64,000 bases of DNA from CAVTWD01 sp963738325 (GTDB lineage: Bacteria > Actinomycetota > Acidimicrobiia > Acidimicrobiales > Ilumatobacteraceae): assembly GCA_963738325.1 (NCBI GenBank), contig CAVTWD010000017.1, positions 434,001 to 498,000 on the forward strand, written 5' to 3'. This document shows, in pieces, positions 18,693-27,142 of the stretch (positions are counted from its first letter, which is position 1; each line of letters opens with the position of its first letter). The notes below the pieces were generated by a model. It worked only from the letters and a program-made list of their open reading frames with translations, did not search any database and had not been told where the DNA came from. A program made the translations under genes and the position numbers.

Positions 18693-18720
18693 TTGACAGT
18701 ATATCGTCTAGAGATAGAGT
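18693..18720 (+). promoter_or_regulatory. Promoter of the PadR operon
   Basis: TTGACA (18693-18698), a 16-base spacer and TAGAGT (18715-18720). The GTG start follows six bases later, so the mRNA is predicted to be leaderless. The AT-rich TATATCGTCTAGAGATA inside the spacer is a likely PadR binding site. Confidence 0.6.
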
Positions 18721-18726
18721 AGGGAG

Positions 18727-19068
18727 GTGGACGTCGCCGAGTTCCTTCCACTCCCGCAAACGCATTTCCACGTCTTGGTCGCACTCACGGCTGGCCCGCA
18801 GCACGGTTACGCGATCATGCAAGCCGTCGAGGTCCCCTCCAACGGGCTCGTGCGGATGGGCCCGGCCACGCTCTACGGCACCTTGAGGCGGCTCTGCGAA
18901 CAGGGGCTCGCCGAGGAGCTCGCGGATCGACCACAACCCGACAACGACCAGCGCCGCCGCTACTACCGCCTCACCGATCTCGGTCGTGCCGTGTTACTCG
19001 CCGAGTCCGACCGGTTGGCCGACCTCGTCGCGCTGAGTCGAGCGAACCTCCGGCCAAGGCCCGCCTGA
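18727..19068 (+). CDS. PadR-family transcriptional regulator
   Basis: 113 residues. FHVLVALTAGPQHGYAIMQA, then VRMGPATLYGTLRRLCEQGL and a YYRLTDLGRAVLLAE wing give the complete PadR winged helix. The short C-terminal helix is typical of the PadR-s2 group. Start GTG 18727, leaderless by promoter position. One base separates it from the following membrane protein gene, so the two form an operon. PadR-s2 proteins usually repress themselves and a neighbouring transporter or membrane gene. Confidence 0.9.
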   Translation: MDVAEFLPLPQTHFHVLVALTAGPQHGYAIMQAVEVPSNGLVRMGPATLYGTLRRLCEQGLAEELADRPQPDNDQRRRYYRLTDLGRAVLLAESDRLADLVALSRANLRPRPA

Positions 19069-19069
19069 C

Positions 19070-19642
19070 ATGGATACGGGTGCATCGCTGTACCGAGCGC
19101 TGCTCCGGCTCTACCCGCGCAACTTCCGCCGCGACTTCGACGACGACCTGGTCCAGCTGTTCTCCGAGCTGATCGAGCGCGACGGCGCCGCTGCCGCGTG
19201 GCGGCGCACGGTCCTCGATCTCGCTGTCACCGTTCCCCGCTACCGACTGGAGACCGTCATGTCATCTCGTCGTTCCACCACTGCGCTCACCGCCATCATC
19301 GCCGTCCTCGCCGTCGGCGCCGTGGCCACCTTCGGGGCCGGGTTCGGCATACCGGTGGTCGTGCTCGGCCTGCTCGCTGCGGGCATCGCAGCGGCCGAGC
19401 GCAGCCAGCTCACCCGCAGCCTGCGACCCGAGCACAGCGCTCAACGTCGCCGGTTCTGGATCGCCAGCGCGGCGTCGGCACTGACCGCGGTCGCGGTGCT
19501 CGTGGTCGCGATGGTCGATTTCGGTGGCGACGAGCGCTGGCCCATGGGTCGGCTACTCGTCTACAACCTCCTGTTCTTCGCGGCAGCGCTCGCGACACTC
19601 GCGACCTTCGTGGCCGGACCGCGCCATCCTCGGGTCAGCTGA
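19070..19642 (+). CDS. PadR-associated membrane protein
   Basis: 190 residues. The first 60 (LYRALLRLYPRNFRRDFDDD, then AAAAWRRTVLDLAVTVPRYR) are the conserved cytosolic head of proteins that accompany PadR regulators in actinobacteria and also open some MacB-like permeases. Four hydrophobic segments follow (around residues 75-92, 94-106, 128-145 and 160-178). Function is unknown; linkage suggests stress or envelope-related export controlled by the PadR protein. Confidence 0.75.
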   Translation: MDTGASLYRALLRLYPRNFRRDFDDDLVQLFSELIERDGAAAAWRRTVLDLAVTVPRYRLETVMSSRRSTTALTAIIAVLAVGAVATFGAGFGIPVVVLGLLAAGIAAAERSQLTRSLRPEHSAQRRRFWIASAASALTAVAVLVVAMVDFGGDERWPMGRLLVYNLLFFAAALATLATFVAGPRHPRVS

Positions 19643-19669
19643 CGACCGGTGCCACCACACTACGGGTAC

Positions 19670-19790
19670 TGATTGTCGTCGGCTTCGCTCTCTAGGCCGC
19701 CTTCTCGAGACCGCCACCTGGCTGGCGCTGTCTGAGGTGAAAGGTGAACGCTCCCAAACCGGACAGCCAGGACCGACAGCCAGGACCGAG
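19670..19790. repeat. Dispersed repeat, copy 1
   Basis: ATTGTCGTCGGCTTCGCTCT, a CTCGA(A)GACCGCCACCTGGCTGG block and TCTGAGGTGAA are shared with 27738-27830 and 45335-45415. This is the shortest and most diverged of the three copies. It ends just before attachment site 2. Confidence 0.6.
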
Positions 19791-19794
19791 CGCG

Positions 19795-20060
19795 ATGGGC
19801 AAATGATGGGCGCGTGATGGGCAGCGCGACCGGCCGACGCTCACCGAGCGACTGCAACGGCCCTCCTCAGGGCAGCAATCGCGTGGAGCGGACGACGGGA
19901 TTCGAACCCGCGACCCTCACCTTGGCAAAGGTGACTGAGGTGATGCCCCCAACCAGGCCTGACGAGTATTCGCCCTGCTCAGGATCCATCCATCGTCCTC
20001 CGCCGGCCACCGTTGCCCACCGCTGGCGGCAGCCCAAAGTGGCACGAGAGTGGAACGAAG
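19795..20060. other. Attachment site 2: tRNA-Gly remnant between two sets of 11-bp-phased repeats
   Basis: Left side: ATGGGC at 19795, 19806 and 19817, spaced exactly 11 bp. Core at about 19888-19930: GCGGACGACGGGATTCGAAC, then CCGCGACCCTCACCTTGGCA, the complement of a tRNA-Gly(GCC) 3' end. Right side: AGTGGCACGAG directly followed by AGTGGAACGAAG, again 11 bp apart. The tRNA 5' half is absent. Direct repeats in helical phase on both sides of a tRNA core are what arm-type integrase sites look like. No integrase gene is adjacent; a higB fragment follows. Confidence 0.65.
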
Positions 20061-20143
20061 CCCACTCCTCGTTCCGGCACCGCCACTCGACAGGCCAATA
20101 GCATCGCTGCAATGCCGGGGGGACGGTCGAGCTCGAACCCGAG

Positions 20144-20318
20144 GTGACCGCCTGCCTCGACGACCTCGCCGACGACGAGTTCGGCCACGCCGAGCGCTAC
20201 ATCGACTTGCTGGCCGACCAGGGCGCCCTGCTCGGCGAACCGTTCACCCGACAACTCGACGGGAAGCTCCGAGAGCTCCGCTTCTACCTCGGCCGACAAC
20301 AGACCCGTATGACCTGCT
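20144..20318 (+). pseudogene. HigB-like toxin fragment (copy A)
   Basis: VTACLDDLADDEFGHAERYI, then DLLADQGALLGEPFTRQLDG and KLRELRFYLGRQQTR match the first half of the phage Gp49/HigB (RelE-superfamily) toxin found complete at 35.4 kb. Homology stops at about 20318, where the other copies continue YYIATGRIIVL. All four copies could start at the same GTG-ACC-GCC. No antitoxin gene is left here. The rest up to 20560 shows nothing recognisable. Confidence 0.7.
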
Positions 20319-20562
20319 ACGGTCGCCGAGCGCCGGCCCGGTCGTTGCTCGACGATCGTGCGAATCGACCGACGGTCGCCGCGGCGGCCCGCGCAACCCG
20401 TGGCATGTCCAGTGGCCTCCACGGGCGCGACCGGCTGCCGGAACCGCGGATCATGAAGCCGAGTGGAGACTGTGCGATGCGTCTGCTGGCCGTCGGCCTC
20501 GACGTCTCGGTGATCGCCCTCTGGCTGTGACTCGCTCCTTCCTGTCCTGGAGACGCTGTGAT

Positions 20563-20675
20563 TATGCCGACTTCAACAGCCCGAAGTCGTTGCCCCACGA
20601 GGGTTCTGGAGCCCTACTCGGCATAACCCGCTGCTCGGCATAATGCACCTCATGCCGAATTCGGCATGAGGTGCA
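20563..20675. repeat. Palindrome cluster with TTATGCCGA motifs
   Basis: A 32-bp perfect palindrome lies at 20644-20675 (centre GAATTC, arms containing CATGCCGA). Two inverted copies of TTATGCCGA lie just before it (about 20618 and 20635) and one direct copy at 20563. CGACTTC/GAAGTCG form a hairpin beside the first copy. The cluster immediately precedes a decayed transposase, so it may be the end or recombination site of a mobile element. Confidence 0.6.
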
Positions 20676-20684
20676 CAAATCAAA

Positions 20685-21141
20685 TTGAGGAACGTCATCG
20701 ATCTGCTGCCCGCCGAGCACCACGGGTGGGCGACGAGGGACCTGCACCGTGCCTGGAAGCTCCCCGACGCCACCGACGCGGAACGGGCGCCAGCGCAACC
20801 TGGCCGACAAGATCCAACCCACCCACCCCGACGCGGCAGCGTCGTTGCGGGAAGGGCTCACCGACACCACCACCATCAACCGGCTCGGCATTGACGGCAC
20901 GCTGGCCAAGACGCTGGCGACGACGAACCCGATGGAGTCCACCGTCGACATCGTCAAGGTGCATGCCCGCAACGTGAAACGCTGGCAAGGAGGCGACATG
21001 CGACTGCGATGGGCCGCCGCAGGCATGCTCGTCGCCGAACGGCAACACCGGCGAGTCAAGGGCTACCGCCAACTCGACAAGCTCGACCGCGCCATCGCCA
21101 ACACCATCAACCAACGACACGCACTCGCCCCAGCAAGCTGA
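20685..21141 (+). pseudogene. C-terminal part of an IS256-like transposase
   Basis: VIDLLPAEHHGWATRDLHRA, then after a frameshift near 20790 NLADKIQPTHPDAAASLREG and LAKTLATTNPMESTVDIVKV, ending KGYRQLDKLDRAIANTINQR. TxNPxES is the hallmark near the catalytic glutamate of IS256/mutator-type transposases. The N-terminal two thirds are missing; a matching N-terminal type fragment sits at 52.6 kb. Confidence 0.7.
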
Positions 21142-21204
21142 CTTGTCACAGCCCACGTATGATCATCAACGGAGGCCACCGAACTTCCACGGTCAACGGT
21201 CCAA

Positions 21205-21764
21205 CCTCGTTACCAACCATCCGCGCCAAGATCCTGCGCGTCGTCACCGACGGCGACGGATCCCGCTCGCGGCGGTGGTGCCCCATGCGCAAAGGCGTCA
21301 GCGACCTGTGGCGCTGTTTCCAGGTCGGCATGGCCGCCAACCAGCGCTACCTCCAAGCCATTTCGGCAGCACCATTGAAAGGCGAAGGCGTCGCCGCCCT
21401 CGACGCCTTGTGCCGGCCCCGCACCAACCGCGGGCGACACGTCGCTCGCTTCCGTCCCCTCGACCCCGCCGACCTCGCACTGTTCCGCGCCGTCATGGTC
21501 GGCCAGCACAACATCGGCGGCTTCCGCAACGCCGACCTCACCGCCCGTCTCTACCGGCGACCAGCCGCAGACTCCGCCGAAGCCCATCGAAGATGCGAAC
21601 GGGTGTCACGACCGATCGTCAAACTCCGCGGCCACGGCCTCATCGCCAAGGTCCCACGAGCCCGCCTCTACCGCGTCACCCCCTACGGCCAGCGAGTCAT
21701 GACCGCCGCCGTCGCCATCCACGACGACCAATACCCCATGCGCTACCTCACCTGCGCGGCATAG
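21205..21764 (+). pseudogene. 3' copy of the uncharacterised multicopy protein (see 43607-45176)
   Basis: From about 21222 the translation (RVVTDGDGSRSRRWCPMRKG, AVMVGQHNIGGFRNADLTAR, KVPRARLYRVTPYGQRVMTA) is almost identical to the last 185 residues of the protein at 43.7-45.2 kb, with scattered substitutions. The first two thirds are gone. The 60 bases after the stop are also shared with the longer copy (45177-45240). The C-terminal half resembles a winged helix (KLRGHGLIAKVPRxxLYRVT). Confidence 0.7.
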
Positions 21765-21891
21765 AGCCGAACCTGTCTCTCGCGACGCGCAAATCTTGCC
21801 GGGGTCGGTTCGATCGCCGGCTCGGCGTCGATCGCAATCGTCGCCGACCGGTACTTTGGAGCGATGTGCCGCGTCGACACTCCGGGCGTCC

Positions 21892-21919
21892 TTGACTATA
21901 TGTAGTCACTCTGTTAAAT
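21892..21919 (+). promoter_or_regulatory. Promoter/operator of the ArsR-SRPBCC cassette
   Basis: TTGACT (21892-21897), a 16-base spacer and TTAAAT (21914-21919). The inverted repeat GACTA-TATG-TAGTC (21894-21907) overlaps the -35 box and is a likely site for the ArsR protein encoded next. CAGGAG lies before the ATG at 21958. Confidence 0.55.
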
Positions 21920-21957
21920 AACCAATCTGTGAAGTATCTGCAGGAGCGACGGCAACG

Positions 21958-22323
21958 ATGACCGTGACGGCCCCCGATCGGTTCGACGTCGTCTTCGCCG
22001 CCTTGTCGGACCCTACGCGGCGCTCGATCGTGCGTCGGTTGGCCGACGGTGAGGCAACCGTGCTCGAGTTGGCCGAGCCGTTCCCGATCAGTCTCCCGGC
22101 CATCTCCCGTCATCTGAAGGTCCTCGAGCGGGCGGGTCTGATCAGTCGCGGCCGAGATGGACAACGGCGGCCATGCCAGCTGCGGCCGGAGCCTCTGGTC
22201 GAGATCGCCGCATGGGCCGAGCACACACGAGCTGCGTGGGAGCACCGTCTCGACCGCCTCGATGCGCACCTCCGGCGCACATCTGACCGAACCGCATCCC
22301 CACCGACATTGGAGAAGCCATGA
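21958..22323 (+). CDS. ArsR-family regulator
   Basis: 121 residues. VFAALSDPTRRSIVRRLADG, then FPISLPAISRHLKVLERAGL and ISRGRDGQRRPCQL give a standard ArsR winged helix without the metal-binding cysteine motif (ELCVCDL). This fits the group paired with SRPBCC/AHSA1 proteins. Its stop overlaps the start of the SRPBCC gene by four bases (ATGA at 22320). It probably represses its own operon via the repeat at 21894. Confidence 0.9.
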   Translation: MTVTAPDRFDVVFAALSDPTRRSIVRRLADGEATVLELAEPFPISLPAISRHLKVLERAGLISRGRDGQRRPCQLRPEPLVEIAAWAEHTRAAWEHRLDRLDAHLRRTSDRTASPPTLEKP

Positions 22324-22808
22324 GCAGTACCCCGACCATCACCGATCCGACGACGTGGGCTCTCGATCGTGAGATCGTCCTCGTTCGAGTTCTCGACGCC
22401 ACACGCGAAGCGGTGTTCGCCGCGTGGACCGATGCGGATGCCTTCTGCCAATGGTTTGGTCCCGATGGGTTCACCTGCACTGTCCGAGAGATGGACGTGC
22501 GCCCGGGAGGTCGAGCGTGCTTCGACATGGCTTCCGGAGACGGCACCGTGTTCACGAATCGCTTCGACTACCTCGAAGTCGTTCCAGTCGAGAGGTTGGT
22601 GCTGGATCACGGGTCCGACGCCGACGATGACCCGGCACGCTTCCGAGTGACGATCGTCCTCGATGAACAAGCCGATGGAAAGACGGTGTTGACGCTGCGG
22701 CAGCTCCACCCAACCGTCGAGCAGCGAGATGCAACCATCGGCTTCGGCGCGGTCGAGCTCGGTCTGCAGACGATGCAGAAGCTCGCTCACCATCTCGGGG
22801 TCGCCTGA
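22320..22808 (+). CDS. SRPBCC/AHSA1-family protein
   Basis: 162 residues: LDREIVLVRVLDATREAVFA, AWTDADAFCQWFGPDGFTCT, RPGGRACFDMASGDGTVFTN and FGAVELGLQTMQKLAHHL. This is a full helix-grip fold of the Aha1-C-like group (WxxWFGP...). Members bind hydrophobic ligands; physiological roles of ArsR-linked members are mostly unknown. Translationally coupled to the ArsR gene. Confidence 0.9.
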   Translation: MSSTPTITDPTTWALDREIVLVRVLDATREAVFAAWTDADAFCQWFGPDGFTCTVREMDVRPGGRACFDMASGDGTVFTNRFDYLEVVPVERLVLDHGSDADDDPARFRVTIVLDEQADGKTVLTLRQLHPTVEQRDATIGFGAVELGLQTMQKLAHHLGVA

Positions 22809-22884
22809 ATCCCACGGCCGATGAAATCTCGCCGCGGGACAGGTCAACCAGTCTGACCGACCACCACCACCCGAAGGAGCCGCC

Positions 22885-23526
22885 ATGTCGCGCGTCCGCA
22901 TCCACAACTTCTCGATCTCGCTCGACGGGTTCGCCACCGGCGAGGGGCAGGCCCTCGACACGCCGTTCGGCCACGCCGGGCATCGGCTCCACGAGTGGAT
23001 GTTCGCCACTCGGTTCGGCCGCCGCGAAGTCCTCGGCGAGTCGGGCGGCACCGAGGGTGTCGATCACGCGATGGCCGAGCGGCACGGACCCGGGATCGGT
23101 GCGGAGATCATGGGCGCGGGCAAGTTCGGCCCTCCGGGCTGGCAGGACGACCCGGAGTGGCGCGGGTGGTGGGGCGACAACCCGCCGTTCCACACGCCGA
23201 CGTACGTCCTGACCCACCGTCCGCGCCCGTCGCTGGAGATGGAGGGTGGTACGACGTTCCACTTCCTCGACGCCGCGCCAGCGGATGCACTCGAGGTGGC
23301 GCGGGACGCAGCCGCCGGTCAGGACGTCCGCATCGGCGGGGGCCCGACCATGATGCGCGCGTTCATCGCCGCCGGTCTCGTCGACCACCTGCACGTCGTG
23401 CAGGTGCCGATCCTGCTCGGCCGCGGTGTTCGGCTGTGGGACGGCCTGGAGGCGTTGGAGCAGCAGTACGACGTGGAGGCGGTCTCGACGCCCAGCGGCG
23501 TCACCCACCTCACGTTCACCCGATGA
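22885..23526 (+). CDS. Dihydrofolate-reductase-like (RibD C-terminal domain) protein
   Basis: 213 residues from ATG 22885 (GAAGGAG upstream). VRIHNFSISLDGFATGEGQA at the start and TTFHFLDAAPADALEVARDA, VRIGGGPTMMRAFIAAGLVD and HLHVVQVPILLGRGVRLWDG at the end are the RibD_C signature (GGG...G..D.l.l...P..lG.G). It is probably an NADPH-dependent reductase of unknown substrate. It lies 76 bases after the SRPBCC gene, probably in the same transcript. Confidence 0.9.
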   Translation: MSRVRIHNFSISLDGFATGEGQALDTPFGHAGHRLHEWMFATRFGRREVLGESGGTEGVDHAMAERHGPGIGAEIMGAGKFGPPGWQDDPEWRGWWGDNPPFHTPTYVLTHRPRPSLEMEGGTTFHFLDAAPADALEVARDAAAGQDVRIGGGPTMMRAFIAAGLVDHLHVVQVPILLGRGVRLWDGLEALEQQYDVEAVSTPSGVTHLTFTR

Positions 23527-23529
23527 CCT

Positions 23530-23790
23530 CACGGCGGCACGTCGCGGTCATTCCTGGACACGGAACTGTGGGCACGCGCCGGAGGCGTCCCCTATCGCAA
23601 CCTCGGCGTCGAGGACTCCGGAGACCCGCTACCCGACTGGTTCTTCACGCAGGGCGTCGAGCTCGTCGTCGACCACTGCGGGACCACCGCAGCGGGATAC
23701 TCATCCTCTGTGAGTCAGGGGTACACCGCAGCCCCGCACTGATCGCGGTGGAAGCCGAGTCCGCGACGGACCTGCCGCACCGAGGGACCC
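23530..23790 (+). pseudogene. Dual-specificity-phosphatase-like remnant
   Basis: AGGVPYRNLGVEDSGDPLPD followed by WFFTQGVELVVDH in one frame and, after a shift near 23680, ILILCESGVHRSPALIAVEA in another. The CxxxxxRS loop (CESGVHRS) is the catalytic P-loop of cysteine phosphatases. Neither end is clear and no start codon with a ribosome-binding site is seen. Low-confidence identification. Confidence 0.4.
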
Positions 23791-23930
23791 ATGCGTTCCT
23801 GGCCGCAACGGAAGTCGCGACCGTCCCCAACCGCCGGCGCTGAGCGTGGTTATGCGTGGCATCGGTCGCGGACCCCTACACCACGCCTCCAGGGACGACC
23901 TCCCCGGCGAACACAGCTAGCGCTGCCCGA

Positions 23931-23976
23931 TTGACATCGTCGGCGGGAGGTGTAATCTACAACCAAATGGTTGTAG
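23931..23976 (+). promoter_or_regulatory. Leaderless promoter with operator over the start codon
   Basis: TTGACA (23931-23936), a 16-base spacer and TAATCT (23953-23958). The near-perfect palindrome CTACAACCAA-ATGGTTGTAG (23957-23976, 9 of 10 pairs) covers the transcription start and the ATG at 23967. Repressor binding there would block both initiation and the leaderless start; the ArsR protein encoded is the obvious candidate. Confidence 0.7.
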
Positions 23977-24320
23977 ACACTCTCGAGCGCGGGAAACAGA
24001 CCGACCGGTTGTTCTTCGCCCTCAGCGATGCAACACGGCGCGACATCGTCACGCAGACGCTCGACCGTGAGCGCTCCGTCAGCGAGCTCGGCCGGCTGTA
24101 TCCGATCAGCCTCACCGCGGTGCAGAAGCACGTCGAGGTGCTGGTCGACGCCGGTCTGGTCTCAAAGCACCGGAGCGGACGGGAACAACTCGTGCGCGGC
24201 GAGGTCAGCCAACTGCGCCGCGCGCACGAACTTCTCGATGAACTCGAAACGGTGTGGCGGGCCCGCCTCGAACGCTTCGAAGACGTCCTCAACGAAACCA
24301 CTGGAAAGGAAAGCGAATGA
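23967..24320 (+). CDS. ArsR-family regulator
   Basis: 117 residues from ATG 23967; a longer upstream frame is rejected because the promoter ends at this ATG. TDRLFFALSDATRRDIVTQT, then YPISLTAVQKHVEVLVDAGL and VSKHRSGREQLVRGEVSQLR form the winged helix, with no arsenic-type cysteine pair. Overlaps the next gene by four bases (ATGA at 24317). It is a second, distinct ArsR-SRPBCC cassette in this window. Confidence 0.9.
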   Translation: MVVDTLERGKQTDRLFFALSDATRRDIVTQTLDRERSVSELGRLYPISLTAVQKHVEVLVDAGLVSKHRSGREQLVRGEVSQLRRAHELLDELETVWRARLERFEDVLNETTGKESE

Positions 24321-24457
24321 CCGTTTGGAATGTCGACAAGAACGCAGAGGCCAAGACAATGGTCATCACTGCAGAGTTCAAGACGTCCATCACCAACGTG
24401 TGGCAGCTGTGGGCCGACCCGCGCCGACGAGAGCGGTGGTGGGGTCCGCCAGGATTC

Positions 24458-26778
24458 CAGACCTCCTGGTGTAGCGGCGGTTGGAGTTCGCTGACCAGGG
24501 AGAGTCCACCCACGCCGGGTCCAAGGCTGAGATAATGGACGCGAGGTATTTCGTGTTGCTTGGGGGGCCGGACGATGGCGGTGGCAGCGGAGAGACTGGG
24601 GTCCGTGCAGCAGCCTCTGCCCTTGGCGCCGGCGGGTTCGGTGATCGTGGGCGACGGGGTGGCGGTCCTCGAAGACGACGAGGGTGCGGGGACGGTCTTC
24701 GTCTGGGGGCAGGCGGCGTGGACCTGGGGCGGCTCGGACACTGCGATGCGCCGGCTCGCCGCGGTGCAGCTGGTGAACGTCGACGCCGCCGACCAGCGGG
24801 AGGTGGCCAGGGCGTTCGGGGTGAGCGAGTCGACGCTGTGGCGCTGGCGGGGTGACTATGAGCGAGGCGGTCTTGAGGCGCTGTTGCCACAGCCGAAGGG
24901 ACCGAAGGGCCCGTCCAAGCTGACCGAGGAGAAGGCGGCCGAGATCCGTCGGCTTCGGGCCGGGGGGATGACCCTCGCCCAGGTGGCCGAGGCTGCCGGT
25001 GTCTCCACCGACACGGTGCGGCGGGCCACGGTGCCCGAGCTGGCGCCACCGCCTGTGCCTGATGAGCCGGCGACGGGCCTGGTCGCGCTGAACCGGCCGG
25101 TCGAGCGCAGCGCCGAGCGGCGGGCGGCACGCCGGGGGATGCTCGAGGAAGCCGCACCGGTGATCACCGAGGGCGCGTCGCTGCCGCTGGTCGGCGCGCT
25201 GGTGATCCTGCCGACGCTCGCCGCCACCGGGCTGTTGGCGGTCGCCGCCTCGGTCTACGGCGCTGGGCGCAAGGTGGTAGGAGTTCAGCGTTCGGCTTTC
25301 TACGGCCTGCGCTCGCTGATCTTGTGCGTGGTCTTCTCGTGCCTGTGTGGTGAGCCGCGCGCCGAGGGGCTCACCCGGCTCGATCCCTCCTCGATCGGAC
25401 GCCTCCTCGGCCTGGATCGGGCCCCGGAGGTCACCCGCCTGCGTTTCCGGATGGCGGAGCTGGCCAAGGAGCACACGAGCGACGAGCTGGTGATGGGGCT
25501 GGCGCGTCACCACATCGAGGCGCACCCCGAGGCGGTGGGCCTGCTGTACGTGGACGGGCACGTGCGCGCCTATCACGGCAAGGCCGAGATCCCCAAGGCC
25601 CACCTGGCCCGCATGCGCATCGCCATGCCCGCCGAGGTCGACACCTGGGTGTCGGATCGCTTCGGCGACGGGCTGCTGGTCTGGCAGGCCCCGCCCGGCG
25701 CCAGTCTCGCCGGCGAGCTCAAGGTAGTGACGAGCAAGGTCCGCGAGCTGCTCGGCCCCGACGCTCGCCCGACCATCTGCTTCGACCGAGGCGGCTGGTC
25801 ACCCAAGCTCTTCGCCCAGCTGGACAAGGCCGGCTTCGACATCTTGACCTACCGGAAAGGCCCCGCCGCCCGAGAGCCCCGCCGCGCCTTCGCCCCTCAC
25901 GTCTTTGTCGACGAGCTCGGACGCTCCCACGACTACCTGCTCGCCGATCGACGGGTCCGCATCCCCTACGACACCAAACGCCGACGCTTCGCCTGCCGCC
26001 AGATCACCCGTCTGGATCCGACGAGCGGCCACCAAACCCAGGTTCTCACCACCCGGGCCGACCCCGACGTCGGCCTCCTCGCTCACGCCATGTTCAGCCG
26101 CTGGCGCCAGGAGAACTTCTTCCGATACCAGCGCGCCCACTACGGCCTCGACGCCCTCGACGCCTACGAGACCGTCCCCGACGACCCGGACCGCCTGGTG
26201 GCGAACCCCGCCCGACGCGACGCCGATCGCAAGGTCCGCGAGGCCCGCAACCTGATCGAGGCTGCCGAGCAAGCCGCCGGACGCAGCTCGGTCAACGGAC
26301 GCAAGCCGACACCCGAACTGGCAGAAGCGTTCACTGACGCCTACGCCGAGCTCGAGGCCCGAGCCCAGCACGCCAAGTCGATCCCGGCCAAGGTCCCCCT
26401 CCAACAGGCGCGCCCCGGTGCCGTGCGCCTCGACGTCGAGCGCAAGAGGATCATGGACGCGATCCGCATGGCCACCTACAACGCCGAGTCGGCCCTCGCC
26501 CGGATGATCGAGCCGCACTACGCCCGAGCAGACGACGAAGCCCGCTCCCTGCTGCGCGAGATCTTCAAGACCTCAGCCGATCTCCAGATCAACGGGAACG
26601 AGCTCCACATCCGCATCGAGCCGCTCTCGGCCCCTCGCCGCACAAGGGCGCTCGCCGCCCTCTGCGAGCAACTCACCGCCGCCGAAACCCTCTACCCCGG
26701 GACCGCACTCACCCTCGTCTACTCGGTCAAAGAGACATGAACGCTCGCAGAGACTTTGCGCCTACACAAGGAGGTCTG
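24458..26778 (+). mobile_element. 2.3-kb insertion sequence (copy 1) with terminal inverted repeats
   Basis: Ends are CAGACCTCCTGGTGTAG on the left and CTACACAAGGAGGTCTG on the right (inverted repeats with few mismatches). GATTC is directly repeated outside both ends (24453-24457 and 26779-26783), a 5-bp target duplication. It encodes one long transposase. A related element with the same ends is at 36573-38870. Confidence 0.85.
24575..26740 (+). CDS. DDE-type transposase of the 2.3-kb IS
   Basis: 721 residues from ATG 24575, intact. N-terminus: helix-turn-helix pair (REVARAFGVSESTLWRWRGD and MTLAQVAEAAGVSTDTVRRA). Catalytic part: LLYVDGHVRAYHGKAEIPKA (first Asp), RPTICFDRGGWSPKLFAQLD (second Asp) and MFSRWRQENFFRYQRAHYGL (probable Glu). 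I do not assign a named IS family; proteins with VDGHVRxY...FDRxGWS are usually labelled putative transposase. Being intact with clean ends, it could still be mobile. Confidence 0.8.
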   Translation: MAVAAERLGSVQQPLPLAPAGSVIVGDGVAVLEDDEGAGTVFVWGQAAWTWGGSDTAMRRLAAVQLVNVDAADQREVARAFGVSESTLWRWRGDYERGGLEALLPQPKGPKGPSKLTEEKAAEIRRLRAGGMTLAQVAEAAGVSTDTVRRATVPELAPPPVPDEPATGLVALNRPVERSAERRAARRGMLEEAAPVITEGASLPLVGALVILPTLAATGLLAVAASVYGAGRKVVGVQRSAFYGLRSLILCVVFSCLCGEPRAEGLTRLDPSSIGRLLGLDRAPEVTRLRFRMAELAKEHTSDELVMGLARHHIEAHPEAVGLLYVDGHVRAYHGKAEIPKAHLARMRIAMPAEVDTWVSDRFGDGLLVWQAPPGASLAGELKVVTSKVRELLGPDARPTICFDRGGWSPKLFAQLDKAGFDILTYRKGPAAREPRRAFAPHVFVDELGRSHDYLLADRRVRIPYDTKRRRFACRQITRLDPTSGHQTQVLTTRADPDVGLLAHAMFSRWRQENFFRYQRAHYGLDALDAYETVPDDPDRLVANPARRDADRKVREARNLIEAAEQAAGRSSVNGRKPTPELAEAFTDAYAELEARAQHAKSIPAKVPLQQARPGAVRLDVERKRIMDAIRMATYNAESALARMIEPHYARADDEARSLLREIFKTSADLQINGNELHIRIEPLSAPRRTRALAALCEQLTAAETLYPGTALTLVYSVKET

Positions 26779-27142
26779 GATTCCCGGCCACCTTCGAGCA
26801 TCACGACCTCACGCCGGGCGGCACGATCACTACTTCATGTCCGGCCCCGACGGCGGCGACAGGTTCGACGGCACCTGGAACGTGGTCGAGGTCGACGCCC
26901 CGACCGGCTCGTGGTCGAAGACGCCATCGTCGAAGATGACGGAACGCCCAGCGACGGCAATTCCATGACTCGCATGGAGATCGACATCGAAGCGGCGGGC
27001 GACACGACCCGCATGCTCCTCACCACGCATTTCGACTCGCTCGAAGGGATGGAGCGAGCGATCGCCATGGGCGTAGTTGAAGGCATGAAGGCCTGCATGT
27101 CCCAGATCGACGCCCTGCTCGCCGAGGTCGCCGCCTAGGGGA

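Larger units (their letters stand above)
24317..27138 (+). pseudogene. SRPBCC/AHSA1 gene split by an insertion sequence
   Basis: The 5' part reads MTVWNVDKNAEAKTMVITAE...VWQLWADPRRRERWWGPPGF and stops at the IS left end (24458). After the right end it resumes PATFEHHDLTPGGTITYF, then SGPDGGDRFDGTWNVVEVDA and, after a shift near 26910, NSMTRMEIDIEAAGDTTRML...ACMSQIDALLAEVAA. Removing the IS and one copy of GATTC restores the frame through the WWGPPGFPATFE junction. The gene was coupled to the ArsR gene and is now inactive. Confidence 0.85.
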
